From Salinicola peritrichatus (GTDB lineage Bacteria > Pseudomonadota > Gammaproteobacteria > Pseudomonadales > Halomonadaceae): a DNA stretch of 33,408 bases. The translations under genes and the position numbers were made by a program. The notes under the pieces were generated by a model. It searched no databases. It was not told the origin of the DNA and saw only the letters and a program-made list of their open reading frames with translations. Below are positions 16,320 to 24,463 of this stretch, one piece after another; the stretch's first letter is position 1, and each line of letters opens with the position of its first letter. The stretch lies in NCBI RefSeq assembly GCF_003206715.1, contig NZ_PZJU01000022.1, forward strand, positions 17,353-50,760, written 5' to 3'.

Positions 16320-17495
16320 ATGGCAGTAACCCACACTCGTCCGCGACTCCGGGTACTCGGCACGTCGGTCACACTGCTCGAGCAGATCCGTCGCCGTGCC
16401 GAGCGCGATCTCGACATCGAGTTGGAGTTCATCATACGCAATGCAGCCGATGCCCAGCGCATGGCGGTCATGGAGCCTGAGGCCTATGACGTCTATGATC
16501 AGTGGTTCCACGATATCGATTTTGTGTGGCCAGCCCGGGCGATCCAGCCGATAGACGTCGCACGAATCGCCCGCTGGGATGAGCTGACACTGCGCGCGCG
16601 CGGCCGCACCTCTCAGGGCCTGCTTGACGACGACAGTGTCCCGCTGCAACGTCTCTTCGTACAGCCGGATGGCAATCTAAGCGCCGCACCGAGCGATGCT
16701 ATCAGTATGCTGCCGCTGACTCACAATGTGGACAGCTTCGTCTACTGTGACGAACCACTGCCGGACGGGCTGACCCCGGAAGAGGCCAGTTGGGGATGGC
16801 TGCTGGACGAACGTTTCGCGGGGAGGGTGGCGCTACAGGCCGAGCCCTCGATCGGCGTATTGGATATGGCGCTGGCGGCATCCGCTTGGGGGATGTCGTT
16901 TGGCTGCTTGGGCAACCTTCGGATCGAGGAGATCGACGCCCTCACCGCGCTGTTGCAGCGCAAGCGCAAGAGCGGCCATTTCACCGCGTTCTGGGCCAAC
17001 GAGGCCGAGGCAATGGAGTTGATGGCGAGTCACCGGGTCTGTTTGCAAAGCTTGTGGTCGCCGGCGCTCATGCGGCTACATCGCGGACGCCATCGCTATC
17101 GATTGGCACGGCCGCGGGAAGGCTATCGCGCCTGGCTGGGTGGCATGAGCCTGTCTTGCTCGCTGCACGGTCGCGCGCTCGATGCCGCTTACGCCTACCT
17201 CAACTGGTGGTTGGATGGCTGGCCCGGCGCGGTAATGGCACGCCAAGGCTACTATCTCTCTACCCCAGAGCGCACGCGCCAGCATCTAACGGCCCAGGAG
17301 TGGGACTATTGGTACGTCGGGCTGCCGGCCCGCAGCGGTCTCTGCGATGCCGATGGCGTCGAGTTGATCGCCAAGGGCGCGGTGCGGGAAGGTGGCAGCT
17401 ACACCTCGCGCATGAGTCATATCGGCGTCTGGAACACGGTGATGGACGAGCACAACTATTTGGTTCGCCAGTGGACCCGTGCGCTGGTCGAGTGA
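16320..17495 (+). CDS. PotD-like solute-binding-fold protein lacking a signal peptide
   Basis: A 391-residue protein resembling type 2 periplasmic binding proteins of the PotD/SBP_bac_8 group: LRVLGTSVTLLEQIRRRAE at the start, YDVYDQWFHDIDFVWPA, MLPLTHNVDSFVY, then a C-terminal lobe with YAYLNWWLDGWPGAVMARQ and YYLSTPERT. Binding proteins of this kind normally start with a Sec or Tat signal. Here the first strand (LRVLGTS) begins at residue 10, and a TAA at 16305-16307 in the same frame rules out an upstream extension. No ABC permease or ATPase gene is nearby. It may be cytoplasmic and act as an enzyme, sensor or scavenging binder. AAGGGA precedes the ATG; last intact gene of the cluster, 89 bases after the GTPase. 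Confidence 0.8.
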   Translation: MAVTHTRPRLRVLGTSVTLLEQIRRRAERDLDIELEFIIRNAADAQRMAVMEPEAYDVYDQWFHDIDFVWPARAIQPIDVARIARWDELTLRARGRTSQGLLDDDSVPLQRLFVQPDGNLSAAPSDAISMLPLTHNVDSFVYCDEPLPDGLTPEEASWGWLLDERFAGRVALQAEPSIGVLDMALAASAWGMSFGCLGNLRIEEIDALTALLQRKRKSGHFTAFWANEAEAMELMASHRVCLQSLWSPALMRLHRGRHRYRLARPREGYRAWLGGMSLSCSLHGRALDAAYAYLNWWLDGWPGAVMARQGYYLSTPERTRQHLTAQEWDYWYVGLPARSGLCDADGVELIAKGAVREGGSYTSRMSHIGVWNTVMDEHNYLVRQWTRALVE

Positions 17496-17539
17496 ACGGC
17501 GCGGGGCACGTCAGCGATAGCCATCGCGTCGATATCGCC

Positions 17540-17950
17540 TGGTGCGGCATTCGCTCGAGGTGATAGTCCCGTGGTGCCACGCTCATCATCTTCTTGAGCT
17601 GTTGCGAGAAGTAGTAATAAGGTCCGTCGCAGCTCAGGTTGGCGGCGATCTAGGTTACGTCGAGCAGGCAGCAGGCGCGGCTGATCTTGAAGTGCTGGAA
17701 GTCCTGCATCGGTGTCTGGCCGGTCTGGTGCTTGTATTCGCGGATGAACTGGCTGCGTGACAGCTTGCTGGTGGCATCAACCAAGAGGCCTGTTCGACAT
17801 GCTGGTCAAGGCGCGCCTGCAGTCAGGCATTGACATGGGAGACTTCCAGCGGCGTGTGGTATTCGTCACGCTGATAGCGCACCAGTGCGATGTAGATCAA
17901 CAGGACCTTGGGCTGGTTGGCGGCACGGATTAACGGTAGCGTCTGGCGGC
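17540..17950 (-). pseudogene. AraC-family regulator pseudogene (C-terminal half recognisable)
   Basis: On the minus strand the DNA-binding half of an AraC/XylS regulator can be read through several lesions. One frame gives LPLIRAANQPKVLLIYIALV then YQRDEYHTPLEVSHVNA and a stop. After a frame change comes DATSKLSRSQFIREYKHQTG then QTPMQDFQHFKISRACCLLD, a TAG, and SCDGPYYYFSQQLKKMMSVA-PRDYHLER, the classic second helix-turn-helix. Two in-frame stops and at least one frameshift rule out function. The N-terminal half would lie in 17950-18240 but is not recognisable. It is convergent with the PotD-like gene and faces away from an aldehyde dehydrogenase remnant. Confidence 0.75.
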
Positions 17951-18389
17951 GTGTTTACCACCGAGAGCAGTAGCTCCTATTTATCGACGATGCGCGGATG
18001 CCAGCCGATGCCGATGCACACTTCATCTTTGCTGTCGGCGATGGCATCGAAATGGTCCGAAGCCGAACTCCCGCTTAGATGAACCCATTAGATCGTCCAC
18101 GGATCGTGTGGGTTGGCCCGGTAGCAATGCGCCCGCTGTGGAATTACCACGCGGTGCCTGCTCAGTGGCGGCGGCTAGTGTAAGGTTTGGACCAGCGGAG
18201 TGGCAGGGTTGGCGCAACATTGGCCATCTCCCCGGCAATCTCCGCCATCTTATGGCCGCGTAAGATATGTTACGTCTTTGTCATTGATCGAAATGGCCCG
18301 ATCGAACGGTGGTGCAGATGGAGGTTGCGTCATTCGGTGGCGTTCCCTCTGGCGCCGCTCGCGACGTTTCAGGAGTTGACCATGGCGAC
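17951..18389. other. Decayed DNA between AraC pseudogene and aldehyde dehydrogenase remnant
   Basis: About 440 bases without a recognisable intact gene. All frames are broken by stops into short pieces. The left part should hold the ruined N-terminal half of the AraC-type gene, and the right part the old divergent promoter of the aldehyde dehydrogenase remnant. TTTCAGGAGTTGACC just before 18382 looks like a relic ribosome binding site. No terminator, tRNA or repeat was seen. Confidence 0.5.
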
Positions 18390-18585
18390 ATGACCTACCT
18401 CAACTGGTCGGGGGCGAATTCGTGCCCAGCGAAACCGGTTCCTGGCTCGTGGTCACCGATCTGGTCACGGCAGGTGTTGTGCAAGGTACCGGCGGCGACG
18501 CTCGCGGAGATTGGGTGTGCCGCCGTTTCCACCCGGGTGACGTTCGAGCATTGGTGTGAAATGCCGCTCAATCGAGCCTTCGGGT
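18390..18585 (+). pseudogene. Aldehyde dehydrogenase N-terminal remnant, frameshifted
   Basis: From the ATG at 18390 one reads MTYLNWSG, then after a frame change GEFVPSETGSWLVVTDLVT and AGVV, then after another change KVPAATLAEIGCAAVSTR and VTFEHWCEMPLNR. Joined, this is the N-terminus of an NAD-dependent aldehyde dehydrogenase: the GEFVxSxxG...VxxP motif, then VPAAT..E...A...A..AFE.W and PLNRR. About 65 of roughly 480 residues remain before the 3' end of nemA at 18594, so the rest of the gene was lost at that junction. Two frameshifts confirm it is dead. Confidence 0.72.
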
Positions 18586-18593
18586 CTGCGCCG

Positions 18594-19727
18594 TTAGCTC
18601 TTGGCCTTGATCATTTTCTCGCGCTCCAGCCGCGCCTGTTCCTCGGGATAGGTGGGGTAATCGATGTAACCGCGTGCATCGCCGCCATAGAAGGTATCTG
18701 GATCGAACTCCGCCAATGGCCAGCCATTCTGCATCCGCTCGACCAGATCCGGGTTGGAAATGAACAGGCGTCCGAACACCGGCAGGTCGATGGTGCCTTC
18801 GTTGACCAGCTTTTCGGCCTCGGCCTGATCGAGATTGCCCGCCAGCAACAGCGTACCTTCGTAGACATCGCGGAACTGACGCAGGTAGTCGCGGGGCATC
18901 GGCGCCATGCCCTGGCCGCCCTGGTCGTGCAGATGCACGTAGGCCAGCCCGCGCTTGTTGAACTCCCGCGCCAGGTGCAGATAGGTTTCGCCGTTGTCGT
19001 CGTACTCCGGCATGTCGAACAGCGTGCCGTGGGGAGAAAGGCGAACGCCGACGCGCCGTGCGCCGATCAGCTTGCTGACCTCGTCGACCACTTCCAGCAG
19101 CAGGCGGCAGCGATTTTCCCGCGAGCCGCCGTATTCGTCGTCGCGATCGTTGACGCCGGGATTGAGGAACTGCTCGAACAGGTAACCGTTGGCACCATGG
19201 ATCTCGACGCCGTCGAAACCGACGCTGCGCGCATTGACCGCGGCCTGGGCGAAGTCACGCACGATATCGCGCACCTCGCGGGTTTCGAGCCGGCGTGGCT
19301 GGCTCGCCGGGAGCATGTCGGGCTTGCCGTCCTCGTTGTAGCCGAAGGCCATGCCGCCCGGCTTGTCGCTGGGGCCGACGGGCGAGGCGCCGGCGACCTG
19401 CACCGAGGTGTGCGAGACGCGTCCGACGTGCCAGATCTGGGCGAAGAAGACGCCGCCGCGCTCATGCACCGCACGGGTCGCCTTGGCCCAACCTGCGAGC
19501 TGATCGGGGCTGAAGATGCCGGGGTTGTAAAGATAACCCTGACCCTGGCGCGAAACCGGGGTGCCTTCGGAGATGATCAGTCCGGCACTGGCGCGCTGAC
19601 GATAGTAGAGCGCGCCCATTTCGTTGGGGATATCCTCCTGCGCGCGGGAGCGGGTCATCGGCGCCATCACGATACGATTGTTCAGGCGTGTGCCGTTCAG
19701 GTCGAACGGTTCGAAGAGTGAAGCCAT
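18594..19727 (-). CDS. nemA: Old Yellow Enzyme-family ene reductase (NemA-like)
   Basis: A 377-residue FMN-dependent NAD(P)H:alkene reductase with a TIM-barrel fold. The start ASLFEPFDLNGTRLNNRIVM and APMTRSRA are typical of the family. The substrate-binding pair is HxxN, in VEIHGANGYLFEQFLNPG, followed by NDRDDEYGGSRENR; the C-terminus has VFGRLFISNPDL. Members reduce activated double bonds, N-ethylmaleimide, nitrate esters and other electrophiles. The ATG at 19727 has AAGGAG upstream; an in-frame extension of 27 residues is not family-like. A 12-base perfect palindrome lies 28-39 bases upstream of the start, suggesting repressor control. Its 3' end abuts the aldehyde dehydrogenase remnant. 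Confidence 0.93.
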   Translation of the reverse strand: MASLFEPFDLNGTRLNNRIVMAPMTRSRAQEDIPNEMGALYYRQRASAGLIISEGTPVSRQGQGYLYNPGIFSPDQLAGWAKATRAVHERGGVFFAQIWHVGRVSHTSVQVAGASPVGPSDKPGGMAFGYNEDGKPDMLPASQPRRLETREVRDIVRDFAQAAVNARSVGFDGVEIHGANGYLFEQFLNPGVNDRDDEYGGSRENRCRLLLEVVDEVSKLIGARRVGVRLSPHGTLFDMPEYDDNGETYLHLAREFNKRGLAYVHLHDQGGQGMAPMPRDYLRQFRDVYEGTLLLAGNLDQAEAEKLVNEGTIDLPVFGRLFISNPDLVERMQNGWPLAEFDPDTFYGGDARGYIDYPTYPEEQARLEREKMIKAKS

Positions 19728-19754
19728 GCCAGGATCTCCTTTTCGGGACAGGCG

Positions 19755-19766
19755 GTTGGTACCAAC
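19755..19766. promoter_or_regulatory. 12-bp perfect palindrome upstream of nemA (candidate operator)
   Basis: GTTGGTACCAAC is a perfect palindrome located 28-39 bases before the nemA ATG on the minus strand. A second dyad, CGCGAG/CTCGCG (19772-19777 and 19788-19793), lies just upstream. A weak promoter, TTGTTA-17-TAGGCT on the minus strand, lies further upstream, so the palindrome would fall in the early transcribed region. The binding protein is unknown and no regulator gene is adjacent. Confidence 0.45.
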
Positions 19767-19875
19767 GACAACGCGAGCCCTGGCGGACTCGCGTATCTCT
19801 GAGGGCAAGCCTAGAAGGTAATTAGCGACTTAACAATTGCCCGCCTCGATCCATGGCATAGGCTTTGATTATCGC

Positions 19876-19887
19876 TCCCGAGCGGGA
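19876..19887 (-). terminator. Short hairpin after the gluconate dehydrogenase-like gene
   Basis: TCCCG-ag-CGGGA forms a 5-bp GC-rich stem just past the stop codon of the SDR gene on the minus strand. No convincing T-tract follows, so it would be a weak terminator at best. It separates the gluconate genes from nemA. Confidence 0.3.
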
Positions 19888-19893
19888 TCAGGA

Positions 19894-20661
19894 TCACACC
19901 ACCGAAGTCATGCCGCCGTCGACCAGAATGTTCTGCCCCGAGACGAAGTTGGAGGCGTCCGAGCCGAGATAGATCAATGTGCCGACCAGTTCCTCGAGCT
20001 GGCCCCAACGTGCCGCCGGGGTGCGCTTCTCGATCCAGGCGTTGAACTCGGCATCCTGCCATAGCGCCTGATTCATGTCGGTCTGGAAGTAACCCGGCGA
20101 GAGGCAGTTGACCTGGATACCATAACGCGCCAGATCCGCCGCCATGCCCTGGGTCAGCAGCGCCACGCCGCCCTTGGAGGCGGCGTAGGGCACGATGGTC
20201 TGCCGTGCGAGTTTCGACTGCACCGAGCCGATGTTGACGATCTTGCCGCTGCCGCGCGCCGACATCGCCGGACTCAACGCCCGCGAGACGTAGAAGGCGC
20301 TCGACAGGTTGGTGGCCAGCACCGCATCCCAGTCGCTGGGCTCGAACTCGTTGAACGGTGCGCGCTTCTGCAGCCCGGCGTTGTTGACCAGAATATCCGG
20401 CACGCCGTGACGCTCGACCAACGCCTCGATAGCCGCCTTGACTGCTTCGGCATCGGTGACATCGAAGGCTACTGCTTCTACCGCCGCGCCGGTCTCCGCG
20501 GCAAGCTCGTCGGCGGCCTGCCTGACCGCTTCGAGCCGCCGGCCATGGAGAATCACTCGGGCGCCGTGTTCGGCCAGGCCGCGCGCCAGCGCGCTCCCCA
20601 GGCCTCGCGTCGAGCCGGTGACCAACGCCAGACGGTCACGAATATCGAATAGACTGCTCAT
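19894..20661 (-). CDS. SDR oxidoreductase, gluconate 5-dehydrogenase-like (IdnO type)
   Basis: A 255-residue SDR. TGSTRGLG (residues 15-22) binds NAD(P), followed by LVNNAGLQKRAPFNEFEP, the catalytic Ser in NIGSVQSKLAR and the YxxxK pair in VPYAASKGGVALL. The NAGLQKRAP and GSVQS...R.TI.PYAASKGG segments are characteristic of gluconate 5-dehydrogenase / 5-ketogluconate reductase. It lies 27 bases downstream of a GntP-family permease in the same direction, which supports a sugar-acid substrate. No gluconate kinase is present in the window, so the keto acid or gluconate must be handled by genes elsewhere. Family is certain; substrate is inferred. Confidence 0.85.
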   Translation of the reverse strand: MSSLFDIRDRLALVTGSTRGLGSALARGLAEHGARVILHGRRLEAVRQAADELAAETGAAVEAVAFDVTDAEAVKAAIEALVERHGVPDILVNNAGLQKRAPFNEFEPSDWDAVLATNLSSAFYVSRALSPAMSARGSGKIVNIGSVQSKLARQTIVPYAASKGGVALLTQGMAADLARYGIQVNCLSPGYFQTDMNQALWQDAEFNAWIEKRTPAARWGQLEELVGTLIYLGSDASNFVSGQNILVDGGMTSVV

Positions 20662-20688
20662 CGGAAACTCCAGTTCGGAAATCAGCGC

Positions 20689-22068
20689 TCAGAAGATCAG
20701 ATAGACCACGCAGGCGAGGACGAAGCCGACCAACGATTCCAGCGCCTGCTGTACCGTCCAGGTCATCAGCGTGGTCTTGACGTCCATGCCCAGCAAGCGG
20801 CCCACCAGCCAGAAACCGGAATCGTTGACGTGGCCGGCGAAGACCGAGCCGGCGGCGGTGGCCAGGGTGATCGCGACGACCTGCATGGCGGAAAAGTCGC
20901 CGTTGGCCACCGCCGGTGCCATCAACCCCGCGGCGGTAACCAGGGCGACGGTGGCCGACCCTTGGGCCAGGCGCATGACCACGGCAACCACATAGGCGGC
21001 GGCGATCACCGGCAAGCCGAGGTCGCTCATCGAATCGGAGAGCGCGTCGCCGATGCCCGAGGCCTGCAGCACGCCGCCGAACATGCCCCCGGCACCGGTG
21101 ATCAGGATCACCGAACAGATCGGCCCGAGCGAGGAGTCGACGATCTTCTCCAAGGCGCTGCCGCCCTCGCCGCGCCGGCTGCCCAGCACATAGGTGGCGA
21201 CCAGCACCGAGATCAATAGCGCGATCGGCGTCTCGCCCAGCGAGGAAAGGAACTGGAACCAGGTGGCCTCGCTGTCGGCCACGCCGGCGGCGCGGGCGAA
21301 GTCGAGCCCGGTATTGAGGAAGATCAGCGCCAACGGCAGCAACAGCAGCGCGATGACCGTGCCCACCGAGGGCGGGTTTCGGACATCGTCATCGTCTTCG
21401 CCGCCGAACAGGCTGACCCGCAGCCGGAAATCGAAGCGCCTGGCGGCGAACAGCCCCCATAGATAGCCGGAGAGATACCACATCGGAAAGGCAATGATGA
21501 TACCGACCAGCAGCACCAGACCCAGGTTGGCGTCGTAGAGTTCGGTGGCCGTGACCGGGCCGGGATGGGGCGGCACGAACACGTGCATGACCGAGAACGC
21601 CGCCGCCGCCGGCAGCGCGTAGAGCAGCACCGGGCCGCCAAGGCGCCGCGCCACCGCGAAGATGATCGGCAGCATCACCACCAGGCCGGCATCGAAGAAG
21701 ATCGGGAAGCCCATGATCAGCGAGGCGATGCCGAGTGCAAGGGGCGCTCGCGCCTCGCCGAACAGCGATACCATCTTCTCTGCCAGCACCTTGGCGCCGC
21801 CGGAATGCTCCACCAGTTTACCCAGCATCGCGCCGAAACCGACCAGCAGCGCCACCGAGCCCAGCGTTTTGGCGAAGCTACCGGTCATGGTATCGACGAT
21901 GGCGCCGGCCGGGATGCCGGTGGCGAAGGCGGTCAGCAAACTGACCAGCACCAGGGTCGGGAAGGCATGAAGATGAAAGCGGATGATCAGAATCAACAAC
22001 AACGCGATCGCGACGACGGCGATACCGAGCAACGGGCCGGCCGACAGCGTTTGCGTCCACGTATCCAT
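20689..22068 (-). CDS. GntP-family gluconate/sugar-acid permease
   Basis: A 459-residue inner-membrane transporter with 12 or more hydrophobic segments. Family signatures are ALLVGFGAMLGKLVEHSGGA, FGEARAPLALGIASLIMGFP, FFDAGLVVMLPIIFAVAR and PAAAAFSVMHVFVPPHPGPV; the last is highly typical of GntP, GntT and IdnT. It imports gluconate or a related sugar acid with H+. The ATG at 22068 follows GGAGG directly; the frame is open for 14 more codons upstream without support. It is the first gene of a two-gene unit with the gluconate 5-dehydrogenase-like SDR. Paired inverted repeats lie upstream (22132-22178). Confidence 0.92.
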   Translation of the reverse strand: MDTWTQTLSAGPLLGIAVVAIALLLILIIRFHLHAFPTLVLVSLLTAFATGIPAGAIVDTMTGSFAKTLGSVALLVGFGAMLGKLVEHSGGAKVLAEKMVSLFGEARAPLALGIASLIMGFPIFFDAGLVVMLPIIFAVARRLGGPVLLYALPAAAAFSVMHVFVPPHPGPVTATELYDANLGLVLLVGIIIAFPMWYLSGYLWGLFAARRFDFRLRVSLFGGEDDDDVRNPPSVGTVIALLLLPLALIFLNTGLDFARAAGVADSEATWFQFLSSLGETPIALLISVLVATYVLGSRRGEGGSALEKIVDSSLGPICSVILITGAGGMFGGVLQASGIGDALSDSMSDLGLPVIAAAYVVAVVMRLAQGSATVALVTAAGLMAPAVANGDFSAMQVVAITLATAAGSVFAGHVNDSGFWLVGRLLGMDVKTTLMTWTVQQALESLVGFVLACVVYLIF

Positions 22069-22131
22069 GTGAACCTCCGAAATGGAAGAGTGCGCCAACC
22101 ACCTTGGCACGACCCGTGGCGGCTAAAAATG

Positions 22132-22178
22132 CGACATTGGTTTAGGATGGGTCGGACCTTTGTGTACCAATGTCGGAC
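22132..22178. promoter_or_regulatory. Inverted repeat cluster upstream of the gluconate permease gene
   Basis: CGACATTGGT (22132-22141) and ACCAATGTCG (22166-22175) form a perfect 10-bp inverted repeat with a 24-base spacer. Inside it lies a 9-base palindrome GGTC-G-GACC (22150-22158). GTCGGAC also occurs twice in the same orientation, at 22151 and 22172, exactly 21 bases (two helical turns) apart. The group sits in the 210-base gap between the divergent permease and S9 peptidase genes, 64-110 bases from the permease start. It looks like a multi-site operator. Confidence 0.5.
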
Positions 22179-22278
22179 AAACGGGGATTTAATTTAACCG
22201 AGCCTATGCGCCGGCGTGGCCGTGCATGAAACGTCACCAGACCCTAAGCTCAATATAGTGGACCTGCCCTTTGCGAGA

Positions 22279-24420
22279 ATGACCATGCTTCGCTTTCCTT
22301 CGTTTCGTTATCAATCTCCCGACATCGATACCAGCGGTAATGGCGATGGGGATCCTTATCGTTGGCTGGAAGCCGTCGACGGCGCCGAGGCGCTGGCATG
22401 GGTCGAGGCACGTAACCGCCAGGCCCTCGAGCGTTTCGCGGACGACACCTTCGATGGCCTGGAACGGGGACTGCGCGAGATTTTCGATGCCGACGACCGC
22501 ATTCCCTTCGTGGTCAAGCGCGGCGAGCATTACTACAACTTCTGGCAGGATGCCGAGCACCCGCGCGGTCTGTGGCGGCGCACCAGCTGGGCCTCCTATC
22601 GCCAGCCACATCCCGAGTGGGAAGTGCTGATCGATGTCGACGCGCTCAACGCCGAGGAGGGAGAGAATTGGGTTTGGCATGGTGCGCGCTGCCTCGAACC
22701 CGATGATCCCGAAGCGCCCTGGGAGCGGGCACTGATAGCGCTCTCTCGCGGTGGCGCCGATGCCGACGTGACTCGAGAGTTCGATCTGATCGGCAAGCGC
22801 TGGATCGGCGGCGGGATCGATAATGAAGGCGAGGATGGTTTCACACGCGACGAAGCCAAAGGGGGGATGAGCTGGATCGATCGTGATAGCGTCTATGTCT
22901 ATACCGATTTCGGCGATGGATCGCTGACGGCCTCCGGCTATCCGCGCCGGGTCAAGCGCTGGCGGCGGGGTCAACCACTGGAGGCGGCGGAGACGCTGTT
23001 CGAGGCATCCGAACAGGATCTGATGGCGGTGGCCTTTCGCGATCGAACCCGCGGCTACGAGCGCGATTTCATCCACCATGCGCTGGCGTTCTACGAGCAG
23101 CGCCTGATCGAACTCACCCCCGAAGGCGAGGTCACGCTCGACCTGCCGCTTTCCGCCGAGGCCGGGGTGCACCGCGACTGGCTGCTGGTACATCTGCGCG
23201 ATGACTGGCAACTCGGCGAGGAGGACGGCGCCGGGAAATATACGAGTGGCTCGCTGCTGGCGATCGACTACGAGGCTTTCAAGCAGGGTGCGCGCGACTT
23301 CACGCTACTGTTCGCACCGGACGACCATCGCTCGCTGGAAGGCTTCGAGTGGACGCGCCACTACCTGGTGCTGGATATCCTCGAGGACGTCAAACACCGC
23401 TTCCAGGTGCTCACGCCGGGGCAGGGCAGCGGCTGGTCGCCGCGTCCGCTGACCGGCGTGCCGGAAACCGGCGAGATCGGCATTGCGGCGGTCGACGATG
23501 AAGAGAGCGACGAAATCTTCATCATTGTCACCGACTACCTGACTCCCACGACCCTGGCTCGCGCCGACCTGGCCAAGCCGGCTAGCCCGGAAATCATCAA
23601 GCGTGCGCCCGCGTTCTTCGATGCCGACGGCATGCGGGTCGAACAGCGCTTCGCCACCAGCCGCGACGGTACTCGGATACCTTACTTCCTGGTGCTGCCG
23701 GCGGAAGTTTCACGTGGAACGCCACTGCCGACGCTGCTCTACGGCTATGGCGGCTTCGAAATCTCGTTGACCCCCCATTACGCCGCCGGCGTCGGGCGTA
23801 GCTGGCTCGCGCGCGGCGGCGCCTACGCGGTCGCCAACATTCGCGGCGGCGGCGAGTACGGACCGCGCTGGCACCGCGCCGCACTCAAGGGCAAGCGTCA
23901 CAAGGCGTTCGAGGATTTCGCCGCCGTCGCCGAGGATCTGGTCGCTACCGGCATCACCACGCCCGAGCGGCTCGGCATCCAGGGCGGTTCCAATGGCGGG
24001 TTGCTGGTCGGCAACATGATCACCCGTTATCCCGACCATTTTGCCGCGGCGGTGTGCGAAGTGCCCTTGCTGGACATGCGCCGCTATCACCAACTGCTGG
24101 CGGGGGCCTCGTGGATGGCCGAATATGGCGATCCGGACAGTGACGACTGGGAGGATTTCCTCAAGGATTACTCTCCCTACCACAACCTGCGCGATGACGT
24201 GGACTATCCGGCGGTGCTGTTCACCACTTCCACCCGCGACGATCGCGTCCATCCCGGTCATGCACGCAAGATGATGGCGCGCATGGAGGCGATGGGCTGT
24301 GACGTGCACTACTACGAGAACACCGAAGGCGGCCACGGCGGCGCGGCGGACAACGCCCAGCGGGCACGCCTGGGTGCGCTGGCGTGGCGTTTCCTGTGGG
24401 ATCGTCTGGGCGGCGTATGA
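22279..24420 (+). CDS. Prolyl oligopeptidase-family serine peptidase (S9A)
   Basis: A 713-residue protein with an N-terminal beta-propeller (about residues 60-420) and a C-terminal alpha/beta-hydrolase domain. The catalytic Ser is in GIQGGSNGGLLVG, the Asp in STRDDRVHPGHARKM and the His in NTEGGHGGAADNAQR. YGYGGFEISLTPHY and ANIRGGGEYGPRWH are S9A signatures; the start DPYRWLE is typical too. There is no signal peptide, so it is probably cytoplasmic and cleaves short proline-containing or other small peptides. Start choice is uncertain: ATG 22279 is used, ATG 22285 and GTG 22216 are alternatives. It stands alone, convergent with the NCS1 permease gene. Confidence 0.9.
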   Translation: MTMLRFPSFRYQSPDIDTSGNGDGDPYRWLEAVDGAEALAWVEARNRQALERFADDTFDGLERGLREIFDADDRIPFVVKRGEHYYNFWQDAEHPRGLWRRTSWASYRQPHPEWEVLIDVDALNAEEGENWVWHGARCLEPDDPEAPWERALIALSRGGADADVTREFDLIGKRWIGGGIDNEGEDGFTRDEAKGGMSWIDRDSVYVYTDFGDGSLTASGYPRRVKRWRRGQPLEAAETLFEASEQDLMAVAFRDRTRGYERDFIHHALAFYEQRLIELTPEGEVTLDLPLSAEAGVHRDWLLVHLRDDWQLGEEDGAGKYTSGSLLAIDYEAFKQGARDFTLLFAPDDHRSLEGFEWTRHYLVLDILEDVKHRFQVLTPGQGSGWSPRPLTGVPETGEIGIAAVDDEESDEIFIIVTDYLTPTTLARADLAKPASPEIIKRAPAFFDADGMRVEQRFATSRDGTRIPYFLVLPAEVSRGTPLPTLLYGYGGFEISLTPHYAAGVGRSWLARGGAYAVANIRGGGEYGPRWHRAALKGKRHKAFEDFAAVAEDLVATGITTPERLGIQGGSNGGLLVGNMITRYPDHFAAAVCEVPLLDMRRYHQLLAGASWMAEYGDPDSDDWEDFLKDYSPYHNLRDDVDYPAVLFTTSTRDDRVHPGHARKMMARMEAMGCDVHYYENTEGGHGGAADNAQRARLGALAWRFLWDRLGGV

Positions 24421-24463
24421 GTGCCGCCCGGGCTGGGAGAGGCAGGAGGAAAAGAGGGACATG

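Noticed and set aside
18309-19721. A 470-residue open frame on the plus strand over nemA
   Set aside because: Most is antisense to the clear Old Yellow Enzyme gene; only its first part holds real similarity, namely a piece of the aldehyde dehydrogenase remnant.
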